Assembly (NCBI RefSeq): GCF_003857035.1
Contig: NZ_QGSY01000299.1
Location: 1 to 41,090 of the forward strand
Direction of reading: 5' to 3'
Length of the DNA: 41,090 bases
From: Micromonospora arida
GTDB lineage: Bacteria; Actinomycetota; Actinomycetes; Mycobacteriales; Micromonosporaceae
Below, piece after piece: positions 17,359 to 26,357 of the stretch (the stretch's first letter is position 1; each line of letters starts with the position of its first letter). The position numbers and the translations under genes are program-made. Below the pieces are notes generated by a model, which saw nothing but the letters and a program-made list of their open reading frames with translations, was not told the DNA's origin and ran no database searches.

Positions 17359-18575
17359 CGTCCATTCCTTTCGTCGGTCACGACCATGGCTGCGTTGAAC
17401 CCGCCGTAGCCCCTGGCGAGGACGAGCGCCGCGCGTACGGGTGTCTCCCGCGCGACGTCGCGCACCAGGTCGAGGTGCAGGCCCTCGACCGGCTGACGGA
17501 TGTTGGTGGTGGGCGGGATGACGCCGTGCCGGATCGACAGCAGCGCGGAGACGAGGTCGAGCGCCGCCCCGCCCGAGTAGAGCCGGCCGGTCATCGTCTT
17601 GGGCACGGTCACCGGCACACCGCGTGGGCCGAAGACCGCCGTGATCGCCTCGGCCTCGACGCGGTCGAGCTCCGCGACACCGGCGCCGTCGGCGAAGACG
17701 ACGTCGATGTCGGCCGGTGTGAGACCGGCGTCGGACACTGCCATCTCGGCCGCCCGACGCAGTCCCGGCGGGCGGCCGGAGCCGGGCCGGGGGTCGAACG
17801 TCGCGCCGTATCCGGCGATCACCCCGTAGACGGCGGCCCCGCGCCGGGCAGCGGCGTGTTCGTCCTCCAACACGAGGATCGCCCCGCCCTCGCCCGGCAC
17901 GTAACCCGACGCGTTGGCGTCGAACGGCAGGAACGCCGTGGCCGGATCGCGCCCCGTACTGAGGAGGCCGTTGGCGAGTTGGGCCGTCCAGCCCCACGGG
18001 CAGAGCGACGCGTCGACACCGCCGCTCATCACGAGCTGCACGCCCTTGCGCACCTGGCGCCGGGCCTGCGCCACCGCGTCGAGCCCACCCGCCTGCTCGG
18101 TGACGAGCACCCCGGTCGGCCCACGCATCCCGTGGCGGATCGAGATCTGGCCGGTGTTCACAGCGTAGAACCACGCGAACGACTGGTACGCGCTGACGTG
18201 CTCGGAGCCCTTGCTCCAGAGCTTCTCCAGCTCACGGTGGCCGAACTCGAAGCCGCCCGACGCGCTGGCCGTGACGACACCCATGCCGAACTCGGGCAGC
18301 GCCGACGGGTCGACCGACGCATCGGCCAGCGCCCACTGCGCCGCCGTCAACGACATCCGGGTCATGTGGTCGGTCTGCGCCATCAGCCGGCTCGGGATGT
18401 GATCGGCCGCCTCGTATCCGGGCACCTCGCCGGCCAACTGGGCCGGGTAACCCGAGGGGTCGAAACGGCTGATCGGCCCGATGCCACCCACCCCGGCGAC
18501 GGTGGCCGCCCAGAAGGCGTCGCGGCCCAACCCGTTGGGCGCCGCCACGCCGACCCCTGTGACGACAGTGGTCAT
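17355..18575 (-). CDS. Chain length factor (ketosynthase beta subunit)
   Basis: 406 residues. It is a KS homologue in which the active-site cysteine is replaced by glutamine, at Q161 in VTEQAGGLDAVAQARR, the hallmark of CLF. It pairs with KS-alpha and sets chain length. In the gate region GGFEFGHRELEKLW the residues at 109, 112 and 116 are F, G and L. The actinorhodin CLF has F, T and F there (recalled). Smaller residues at 112 and 116 suggest a chain longer than C16. The gene overlaps KS-alpha by 4 bp (ATGA) and the next methyltransferase by 4 bp, so it is translationally coupled on both sides. Confidence 0.96.
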   Translation of the reverse strand: MTTVVTGVGVAAPNGLGRDAFWAATVAGVGGIGPISRFDPSGYPAQLAGEVPGYEAADHIPSRLMAQTDHMTRMSLTAAQWALADASVDPSALPEFGMGVVTASASGGFEFGHRELEKLWSKGSEHVSAYQSFAWFYAVNTGQISIRHGMRGPTGVLVTEQAGGLDAVAQARRQVRKGVQLVMSGGVDASLCPWGWTAQLANGLLSTGRDPATAFLPFDANASGYVPGEGGAILVLEDEHAAARRGAAVYGVIAGYGATFDPRPGSGRPPGLRRAAEMAVSDAGLTPADIDVVFADGAGVAELDRVEAEAITAVFGPRGVPVTVPKTMTGRLYSGGAALDLVSALLSIRHGVIPPTTNIRQPVEGLHLDLVRDVARETPVRAALVLARGYGGFNAAMVVTDERNGR

Positions 18576-19834
18576 GCCACACGCGCCAGGAGCATCGCGC
18601 TCTGGAAGCCACCGAACCCGCTGCCCACGCTCAACACCACGTCGGTCTGCTGCTCACGGGCGGTGAGCGGCACGTAGTCGAGGTCGCACTCAGGGTCGCG
18701 TTCGTGCAGGTTGGCCGTCGGCGGCACCGCCCCGTGCTTGATCGCCAGGGCCGACGCCGCGATCTCGATCGAGCCGATGGCACCGAGCGAGTGGCCGATC
18801 ATCGACTTGATCGAGCTGACCGGGGTGCGGTACGCGTGGTCGCCGAGGCTCCGCTTGAACGCCGCCGTCTCGTGCCTGTCGTTCTGCTTCGTACCCGAGC
18901 CGTGGGCGTTGATGTAGTCGACGGCGTCGCCGGGCAGCCGGGCGTCGGCGAGCGCGACCCGGATCGCCTCGGCCATCTCCCGCCCGTCGGGCCGCAGGCC
19001 CGTCATGTGGAACGCGTTGGAGCGCGAGGCGAACCCGACCAGCTCGGCGTAGATCTGCGCGCCTCGCCGGCGGGCGTGCTCGAGCTCTTCGAGGACGAAC
19101 ATCGCCGAACCCTCGCCGAGAACGAACCCGTCGCGACTGTTGTCGAACGGCCGCGAGGCGTGCGTCGGGTCGTCGTTGCGGGCCGTGGTCGCCTTGATCG
19201 CGTCGAAGCAGGCCACCGTGATCGGCGAGATCGGGGCGTCGGTCGCGCCGGCGATCATCACGTCGGCCGAGCCCTCCCGGATCAGCTCCCGGGCGTGGCC
19301 GACCGAGTCGAGGCCCGACGTGCAGCCGGTGGAGACCACCGTCGCCGGACCTTCCGCCCCGACCGACCACGCCACCTCGCGGGCGAACGAGCTCGGAACC
19401 AGATAGTCGTAGAGGTGCGGGGTCGCGTACCGGTGGTCGGTCAGCCATTTCCGGCCGCCGTCGCTGACCACGACGTACTCCTCTTCGAGGCTCATCGTGG
19501 CCCCGACCGCCGTGCCGACACTGACGCCGACCCGGGTCGGGTCGACGACCTCGAAGCCGCTGTCGGCCAGCGCCTCCCGGGTGCAGACCACTGCCATCTG
19601 GGCCGCCCGGTCCATCCGGCGGACCTCCTGCGGCGACAGACCCTCGGCGACCGGGTCGAAGTCCGCCTCCGCGGCCACCCGCGACCGGAAGGGGGTGGCG
19701 TCGAAGAACGACAGGGTACGGGTGGCCGTACGGCCAGCGGTCAACAGTTCCCAGAACGCCTTGGTGCCCAGTCCACCGGGGGCGATGACGCCAATCCCGG
19801 TGATGACCACCCGACGGTCGGATGTGCTCGTCAT
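18572..19834 (-). CDS. Ketosynthase alpha subunit of the type II PKS
   Basis: 420 residues, full length. Active-site C171 lies in VSTGCTSGLDS, and the catalytic histidines are H311 in NAHGSGTKQNDRHE and H348 in SMIGHSLGAIGS. It condenses malonyl-ACP units with CLF to build the poly-beta-ketone. ATG 19834 follows GGAGG. It is the first gene of a long minus-strand operon running to the haem peroxidase. A three-heptamer SARP-type promoter lies between this start and the SARP gene. The sequence is of the unreduced-polyketide group by eye; phylogenetic placement was not possible here. Confidence 0.97.
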   Translation of the reverse strand: MTSTSDRRVVITGIGVIAPGGLGTKAFWELLTAGRTATRTLSFFDATPFRSRVAAEADFDPVAEGLSPQEVRRMDRAAQMAVVCTREALADSGFEVVDPTRVGVSVGTAVGATMSLEEEYVVVSDGGRKWLTDHRYATPHLYDYLVPSSFAREVAWSVGAEGPATVVSTGCTSGLDSVGHARELIREGSADVMIAGATDAPISPITVACFDAIKATTARNDDPTHASRPFDNSRDGFVLGEGSAMFVLEELEHARRRGAQIYAELVGFASRSNAFHMTGLRPDGREMAEAIRVALADARLPGDAVDYINAHGSGTKQNDRHETAAFKRSLGDHAYRTPVSSIKSMIGHSLGAIGSIEIAASALAIKHGAVPPTANLHERDPECDLDYVPLTAREQQTDVVLSVGSGFGGFQSAMLLARVA

Positions 19835-19865
19835 GGAAGACCTCCTGGCCGCGATGTCCGTGTGA

Positions 19866-19908
19866 AAGCTAGGGACGGCCGGTCGAACGGCGCTGGAGCG
19901 TCGGTCGA
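19866..19908 (-). promoter_or_regulatory. SARP-dependent promoter of the PKS operon
   Basis: On the minus strand, heptamers TCGACCG (19908-19902), TCCAGCG (19897-19891) and TCGACCG (19886-19880) are spaced exactly 11 bp. An 8-bp gap follows, then TAGCTT (19871-19866), a good -10 hexamer, 31 nt before the KS-alpha ATG. Heptamers at 11- or 22-bp spacing ending 8 bp before the -10 are the established SARP promoter layout. Binding is inferred. Confidence 0.75.
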
Positions 19909-19915
19909 GGGCCTG

Positions 19916-20704
19916 TCACGAGGCCCTGGCAAGCCCCGGGCGCAGTGGCCCGCCGGCTGCCAACACCTCCCGCTGGAGCCGCTGGAGGTCAGGCGAAGGG
20001 TCCAGGCCCAACTCCTCACTGAGCACCCGGCGCAGGTGGTGGTACGCCTGCAACGCCTCGCCACGGCGCCCCGAGCGGCTGAGCGCCACGATGAGCTGGC
20101 GGTGGAACCACTCGTTGAGCGGGTACGTGCCCACGAGATAGCGCAGCTCGCCGATCAGCTCGCGGTGACGGCCGAGCGTGATGTCGGCCTGGATCCGCAG
20201 CTCCAGCGCACGGATCCACTGCTCCTGGAGGTGGATCGCGTGCGCCTCCAACGCCGGCCCGAAGGTCACGTTGGCACCCACCGGCCCCGTCCACATGGCC
20301 AGCGCCCGCCGGAGCACCTCGGCGCCCTCCTCGGGCCGGTCCGACTCGATGTGCGAGCGGCCCTGGTCGAGCATCGTCTCGAACACCTCGGCGTCGAGCT
20401 GGCCCGGCTCCACCCTGAGCAGGTAGCCGCGGGCACGGCTCTCCAGCACGGTCCGGTCCGGGGTCTCAATCCCCTCTTTCGCGAAGAGCTTGCGCAGGTG
20501 GTAGATGTAGGTCTGCACGGTGGTGACGGCGCTGCGCGCCGGATCGTCACCCCACAGCTCCCGGATTATCGAGTCGACCAGAACGACCCGATTGGCCCGC
20601 ATCACCAGCAGCGCCAACACGGTCCGCACCTTCGGCGGCGTCGGCGTGCAGATCCGGCCCTCGTGGATCACTTCAAGCGACCCGAGAATCTCGTACCTGA
20701 CCAC
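19916..20704 (-). CDS. SARP-family pathway-specific activator
   Basis: 262 residues, the compact SARP size. An OmpR-like winged helix fills about residues 1-95 (EILGSLEV, LALLVMRANRVV, TTVQTYIYHLRKLF). A BTAD domain fills about 100-245 (ETMLDQGRSH, EALQAYHHLRRVLSEELGLDPSPDLQRLQREVL). The start is GTG 20704 after GGGGGA. The gene lies directly upstream of the PKS operon in the same direction, 81 bp from KS-alpha. It is the likely activator acting at the seven heptamer-repeat promoters listed here. It is divergent from metK across a 231-bp region. Confidence 0.94.
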   Translation of the reverse strand: MVRYEILGSLEVIHEGRICTPTPPKVRTVLALLVMRANRVVLVDSIIRELWGDDPARSAVTTVQTYIYHLRKLFAKEGIETPDRTVLESRARGYLLRVEPGQLDAEVFETMLDQGRSHIESDRPEEGAEVLRRALAMWTGPVGANVTFGPALEAHAIHLQEQWIRALELRIQADITLGRHRELIGELRYLVGTYPLNEWFHRQLIVALSRSGRRGEALQAYHHLRRVLSEELGLDPSPDLQRLQREVLAAGGPLRPGLARAS

Positions 20705-20720
20705 AGTGGTCCCCCATTCC

Positions 20721-20754
20721 CCATAGCACTCGTCGAGACGACCTCAAGCTATGG
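20721..20754. repeat. Nested inverted repeat upstream of the SARP gene
   Basis: Outer arms CCATAGC (20721-20727) and GCTATGG (20748-20754) enclose inner arms TCGTC (20730-20734) and GACGA (20737-20741). It also contains TAGCTT on the minus strand (20751-20746), the same hexamer as the -10 of the PKS operon, 41 nt before the SARP GTG. It may be an operator controlling the activator gene; no regulator family is recognised. Confidence 0.4.
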
Positions 20755-20855
20755 ATGAGCGGGGCGTGTCGGAACGACCGCAGGTAGCGACATCGCGGGT
20801 TCTTCCGAGGATCGATGCGTGTCGAAAGTTGTACGGCGGATACCCCTTCGATCGC

Positions 20856-20898
20856 TCGATGCTTCCTCCAGGCAACCTCCACCAGGGGCGGGAAGACT
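20856..20898 (+). promoter_or_regulatory. SARP-dependent promoter of metK
   Basis: Heptamers TCGATGC (20856-20862), TCCAGGC (20867-20873) and TCCACCA (20878-20884) are spaced exactly 11 bp. An 8-bp gap precedes AAGACT (20893-20898), of form nAnnnT. The leader to the metK ATG is 37 nt, as for the multicopper oxidase at 35534. Confidence 0.6.
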
Positions 20899-20935
20899 CG
20901 CCGGGCCCCCACGCCCCTCGGGTTAGGAGTCACAC

Positions 20936-22123
<1,188 letters not shown>

Positions 22124-22139
22124 AAAACGTCGCCGATCG

Positions 22140-22838
22140 CTAGAACGGCGGGCGGCGCGGGCGTGGCACCAACCGGTCGTGTGGCAGCGTCACCAGTGAC
22201 GCTGCCACCGCCTTGTTGACCGCATCGATGCGGGAGACCGCGCCGAGCTTCGCGAAGATGCGACGCAAATGGCTCTTCACAGTGGCCTCGGTCAGGTCGA
22301 GTCGCCGTGCGATCTGGGCATTGGTCATCGCCTCGGCCGCGAGTTGCAGGATCTCCAGCTCGACGGGGGACAGAATGGCGGACTCGGCGTTCTGCACCTG
22401 CACCAGGCTCTGACCGGAGACCGAGAGAAGCACCGAGCCGCTGCCGTCGCGCGCCTTACGGATCGCGGCGACCAGCTCCTCACGACCCACGCTCTTGAGC
22501 AGGTAGGCGCGCACCCCGGCGGCGATCAGACGGCGCAGCAGGTCAGGGCTGTCATACATGCTGAGGATGACGACTGCGCTGTCGGGCGACACCTCACGGA
22601 TGCGGCGCACCGTGACCACCGGGTCGTCGCCGGGAATCTCGACGTCGAGCAACACCACGTCGGGACGCTCCGACGCCGCCTTGGCGACCGCGGTGGCCGA
22701 GTCGCCCGCCTCGTCGACCACGTCGAGATCGGTGTGCACCTCGAGCACCCAGCGCAGGCCCTCGCGGACGAGAGCGTGGTCGTCGACTATGAGGATGGTG
22801 GTGGCGCCGGCGGAAGAACCGCCGTCGGACCGCGTCAA
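22140..22838 (-). CDS. Orphan NarL/LuxR-type response regulator
   Basis: 232 residues. A receiver domain (ILIVDDHALVREGLRW, phospho-acceptor aspartate in VVLLDVEIPGD, LLKS lysine) is followed by a LuxR-type helix-turn-helix (LSPVELEILQLAAEAMTNAQIARRL, TEATVKSHLRRIFAKLG). No kinase gene adjoins it. It resembles the paired regulator at 33451-34128, including the shared LGAVSRIDAVN segment near the C terminus, so the two look like paralogues. It may share that kinase or work unphosphorylated. The acceptor residues are present, so it does not look like a degenerate receiver. Confidence 0.9.
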   Translation of the reverse strand: MTRSDGGSSAGATTILIVDDHALVREGLRWVLEVHTDLDVVDEAGDSATAVAKAASERPDVVLLDVEIPGDDPVVTVRRIREVSPDSAVVILSMYDSPDLLRRLIAAGVRAYLLKSVGREELVAAIRKARDGSGSVLLSVSGQSLVQVQNAESAILSPVELEILQLAAEAMTNAQIARRLDLTEATVKSHLRRIFAKLGAVSRIDAVNKAVAASLVTLPHDRLVPRPRRPPF

Positions 22839-22966
22839 CCTAACCCCCAGACCCCATCCCCCGCCGCAGCGTGCACACGATTGGCACCGTATCGCGGGCG
22901 TGTGACGCCACAGCTATCGTGGCGTCCTCCCGACACGAAGAACGCCACGATCGCCGCGCGATTCTG

Positions 22967-24088
22967 TCAGTCTCGTGTGGACAGACGGACCAACTCGCCG
23001 ATGCCGAGACCCTTGTTGGCGATGTAGAAGCTGCCGTCGGAAGCGATGGCGAACGACATCGGGGAGTCCAGGCCGGCGCTCGCCAACTCCCGGTGGCTAC
23101 CGTCGCGCTCCACCCGGATCAACGCACCGGTGGAGTCCCCGGAGCTGAGCCCGTTCTTCGCGATCTCCAGCACGACCAGTCGACCCCGCTTGTCGAACGC
23201 GATGTCGATGATGTTGGTGAAGCCGGTCGCGAAGATGGTCGGCTCCTGCCCGGGCACCAGCCGCCACACCCGGGCGCCGCCGTTCGGGAAGGGGTGCCCG
23301 GTCAGCTGTCCGATGTAGAGGGCATCGTCCGGCCCGCGGGTGATGGTGGTCGGCACGAACTGGATCGGCGTCGTCGAGCCGGGCGGCAGGCCCCACTCCG
23401 GCGGCGCAGGAACCTGCTCCTGTGGCCACACGTGTTCGGCCGTGACCACGCCACGGCGGTCGATCTTGAGCACGTCGTTGGCGGCCGCGTCGAGCGCGTA
23501 GACGTCACGTCCGTCGGCGACCACGGCGTACGGCTGGCTCTCCGGAATGACCCCGTCGGGGTTGTTCTGCCCCTCGTAGGCGGAGAGGTCGCCGACGACC
23601 GACCAGCGGCGCTTCCCCTCGACCCGGAGGATTGTCCCCATCGTGGCCCCGGCCGCACCGAGCAGGTCGCGCGAGACCGGGTCGGTGCTGTAGCCCATCG
23701 CCACCAGCAGCTTGCCCTGCCGGTCGAAGGCCAGGTCGTGGGCGCCGTAGACGGAGAAGCCGCCGCCGGTGCTCCGCAGCGACGGCAGACCCGTCACGAC
23801 TCGCTTCTGCCAGCCGTGACGGACCGCCGTGATCGCACCGGTCGAGCCGTAGCAGAGGTTGGTGCCGAACGTGCCGGGGATGCACACGTCGTCGCCGCCG
23901 AGCCCGGCCTCGGCGACGTAGATGATGCCGGCCCGGTCGATGGCGACACCGCGAGGGTTGTCGAGGTTGCGGGCGACGACGGTCAGTCGCCCAGTGGTCG
24001 AGGTGGCCGCAGTGGCGGGCGCGGCAATGCCGGCCACCAGTACCAGCGGCACGGCCAGCGACAACGTTCGTCGCATCGCGTCGAGCAT
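22967..24088 (-). CDS. Secreted ScyD/ScyE-family beta-propeller protein
   Basis: 373 residues from ATG 24088 after GAGGAG. A signal peptide (RRTLSLAVPLVLVAGIAAPATAA) is followed by repeated propeller-like units: NLDNPRGVAIDRAGIIYVAEAG, GAHDLAFDRQGKLLVAMGY, ESQPYAVVADGRDVYALDAAANDVLKI, TNIIDIAFDKRGRLVVLEI, SPMSFAIASDGSFYIANKG. This pattern is that of the ScyD/ScyE family, named after proteins of the cyanobacterial scytonemin cluster; its biochemical function is not known to me. It carries its own SARP-type promoter and follows a multicopper oxidase gene, which suggests a part in extracytoplasmic maturation or handling of the product. Confidence 0.78.
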   Translation of the reverse strand: MLDAMRRTLSLAVPLVLVAGIAAPATAATSTTGRLTVVARNLDNPRGVAIDRAGIIYVAEAGLGGDDVCIPGTFGTNLCYGSTGAITAVRHGWQKRVVTGLPSLRSTGGGFSVYGAHDLAFDRQGKLLVAMGYSTDPVSRDLLGAAGATMGTILRVEGKRRWSVVGDLSAYEGQNNPDGVIPESQPYAVVADGRDVYALDAAANDVLKIDRRGVVTAEHVWPQEQVPAPPEWGLPPGSTTPIQFVPTTITRGPDDALYIGQLTGHPFPNGGARVWRLVPGQEPTIFATGFTNIIDIAFDKRGRLVVLEIAKNGLSSGDSTGALIRVERDGSHRELASAGLDSPMSFAIASDGSFYIANKGLGIGELVRLSTRD

Positions 24089-24124
24089 GGGTTCTCCTCA
24101 GCATGCGGGGTTCGGATGCGAACG

Positions 24125-24167
24125 ACGCTGCCGTCGTCGCCTCGAGGCCCGGTGGAGGAAGGCTCGA
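24125..24167 (-). promoter_or_regulatory. SARP-dependent promoter of the ScyD/ScyE-like gene
   Basis: On the minus strand, TCGAGCC (24167-24161), TCCACCG (24156-24150) and TCGAGGC (24145-24139) are spaced exactly 11 bp, then 8 bp, then CAGCGT (24130-24125), of form nAnnnT. The leader to the ATG is 36 nt. The middle heptamer has TCCA, as in the PKS operon promoter. Confidence 0.6.
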
Positions 24168-24176
24168 CAGGCTCGC

Positions 24177-26252
24177 CTACTCGGGCTGATTGGGGGTGCC
24201 GCGCCCCAGCTCATAGGGGGATGTCACGCCCTCGTAGGCGAGGTGCATCACCATGCCGTTGGCCGCGTGGTCGAGGTTGTGGCAGTGGTCCATCCAGAGC
24301 CCCGGGTTGTCCGCCTTGAAGCCGATTTCGTAGATCTCACCGGGGATCACGTCGAGGCTGTCGATCCACCACGGTGACCCGGTCGCGCGGACCCCGTTGC
24401 GGGAGAGCACCAACGCGTGATGGCCGTGCAGATGCATCGGGTGGTTCTGGTGGCTGCGGTTGACGATCCGCACCTTGACCACGTCGTCCATCCGAACCAT
24501 GAGCGTCGGTGTGTTGGGGAAACTGTGCCCGTTGATGATCGGCACCAGGTGGAGCCCACCGTTGTAGAAGGACAGCCGGTCGTCGAGGAGCTGGGTGAAC
24601 GAGCGGTCGTACGACGAGCCGGCGTCGAACGGCCGGGAGCCGCCAGAGCCGTACGAGAGCGGGTCGAAGTGGTCCCCGTCGTCGACGATCTTCGGCGTCG
24701 AGGTGTCACCCGGTGGCGCCAGGATCAGTCCGCCGTCGCGGTTGGCGAGGTCGGTCAGGCGCACCGGGCCCGCCGGCATCGTGAACGTCACGTCGTAGCG
24801 TCCACCGGTCGCCAGCCCGAACCGCGGGTCGGTCAGCGGGGTCGGACCGTTGACGTCGACCCCGTCGATCGCCGCCACCCGCACCGGCGTGCCGTTGACC
24901 GTCAGAGCCCGCGGGCGACTGTCGGTGGACGGGTTGTTGTCGGTGTTGATCAGACGCAGTCGCACCGGCGTGCCCGGGTCGACCTCCTGGCGTTGCAGCG
25001 TGTCGCTGGTGCCGAACGAGACGATGTTGTCGTCCGGCGTACGCCACTCGTGGGCCTGCACGACGAAGTCCCGCTCGCCGGGGGGTGGGCCGTCGCGCGG
25101 CTCGACGATCAGCGCGCCGAACAGACCTCGCCGGATCGCCTCGAGCGGGTTCTGGTGGGTGTGGTACCAGAACGTGCCGACCTGCTCGGCGATGAACCGG
25201 TAGGTGAAGCTGCCGCCCGGCTCCACCGCGTTCTGCGTCGCGCCGGCCACGCCGTCCTCACCGTTGGGGACGTCGAGGCCGTGCCAGTGGATGGTCACGT
25301 TCTCGTCGGGAATCTCGTTGTGCAGCGTCACCTCGACGAGGTCACCCTCGCGGACCCGCAGCTCCGGCCCGGGCGACTGTCCGTTGTACGTCAGCGCCTT
25401 GATCTCGGTGCCCGACGAGAGCCGTACCGTTGCGTTCTTCGCGGTCAGCGTGAAGGCCTTGTTGGGCTTGCCGGTCCGCGGCCCACGCAGGTCGTCGACC
25501 GAGGTCCCGCCGTGACCACCGTGACCGATCGAGGGGCCTCCGCCGTAGTCGACGTTGTCGTGGGACGTCATGGACATGCGGTCGGGCAGCCTGCTGCTCT
25601 GGGCCACGTAGGTGATGCCGGCGGCGACGACCAGCACCACGACGGCAGCCTGTGCGGTGGCGCGCAGGGCGCTGGCACGCCGGCCCCGGCGTGCGAAGTC
25701 GGTCGCGGTGACGGCCCGCCGGCGACGCCCCTGCCAGAACCACAGCACCACCACCGACAGCAGGATCGGCGCGGCGTGGGTCGCGATGTCGTCGAGGTAG
25801 GACGGAACCGGACGGGACACGTACGCGAAGTAGACGCCAATGACCGTCGCCACGGCCGTCACCTGGACCGGCACGACGAATCGGGGATCGGCGGCGGCGG
25901 AGCGCGTCTCGACGTCGACCGGTGCGTCGTCGCGGTTGGCCAGGGCGCGCAGGCCCGGCAGGGTCCAGATGACGACCGCCAGCATCGGCAGCAGCAGGAG
26001 CGGCATCTGCACGATCACGCGGTTGTCGGCAAAGATCCAGTCGACGGCGAGCATCAGCCCGATCGCGACGCACTTGACGACCAGCACCACCAGCGCGGCG
26101 ACGAGCAGACGCAGCAGCCGACGGGCGCTCTTGCGCAGCGCCTCGGGCGTCGGCCGCCAGGCCAGCCGCGTGGCGAGTATTGCCGCGGACAGCCAGATCA
26201 GGAACAGGACCCCGGCCAGGATCCCATCGGCGTTCTCTCCGACCTCAAACAT
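24177..26252 (-). CDS. Membrane-anchored multicopper oxidase
   Basis: 691 residues from ATG 26252; a longer frame to 26348 has no support. The first about 220 residues contain six hydrophobic segments (about 10-30, 48-70, 80-100, 128-145, 160-175, 200-217). The rest is an exported multicopper oxidase: HWHG at 322-325, FWYHTHQNP with HTH at 364-366, then C-terminal HPMHLHGHHA and WMDHCHNLDHAANGMVMHL, which supply the type 1 and trinuclear copper ligands. Such enzymes oxidise phenols or metal ions and reduce oxygen to water. It follows a two-component pair in the same direction and precedes the ScyD/E-like gene. TATGTT at 26264-26259 lies 6 nt before the ATG and may be a -10 for a leaderless transcript. 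Confidence 0.88.
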   Translation of the reverse strand: MFEVGENADGILAGVLFLIWLSAAILATRLAWRPTPEALRKSARRLLRLLVAALVVLVVKCVAIGLMLAVDWIFADNRVIVQMPLLLLPMLAVVIWTLPGLRALANRDDAPVDVETRSAAADPRFVVPVQVTAVATVIGVYFAYVSRPVPSYLDDIATHAAPILLSVVVLWFWQGRRRRAVTATDFARRGRRASALRATAQAAVVVLVVAAGITYVAQSSRLPDRMSMTSHDNVDYGGGPSIGHGGHGGTSVDDLRGPRTGKPNKAFTLTAKNATVRLSSGTEIKALTYNGQSPGPELRVREGDLVEVTLHNEIPDENVTIHWHGLDVPNGEDGVAGATQNAVEPGGSFTYRFIAEQVGTFWYHTHQNPLEAIRRGLFGALIVEPRDGPPPGERDFVVQAHEWRTPDDNIVSFGTSDTLQRQEVDPGTPVRLRLINTDNNPSTDSRPRALTVNGTPVRVAAIDGVDVNGPTPLTDPRFGLATGGRYDVTFTMPAGPVRLTDLANRDGGLILAPPGDTSTPKIVDDGDHFDPLSYGSGGSRPFDAGSSYDRSFTQLLDDRLSFYNGGLHLVPIINGHSFPNTPTLMVRMDDVVKVRIVNRSHQNHPMHLHGHHALVLSRNGVRATGSPWWIDSLDVIPGEIYEIGFKADNPGLWMDHCHNLDHAANGMVMHLAYEGVTSPYELGRGTPNQPE

Positions 26253-26357
26253 GACGCCAACATACGAAGGATGCGCACCCCACGGCATCCGTTGAGGAAC
26301 GGCCGGTGCGTACGGTGATCGCCGTAGCCGGCACCGCCTGCGAAACAAGTGCCGTAG

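Noticed and set aside
16300..18174. Apparent fusion upstream of the second O-methyltransferase
   Set aside because: The first 272 codons are CLF read in another frame; ATG 17358 with its own ribosome site and ATGA overlap is the real start.
20705..20935. SAM riboswitch upstream of metK
   Set aside because: The leader is fully explained by the SARP-type promoter and a 37-nt 5' region too short for a known SAM aptamer.
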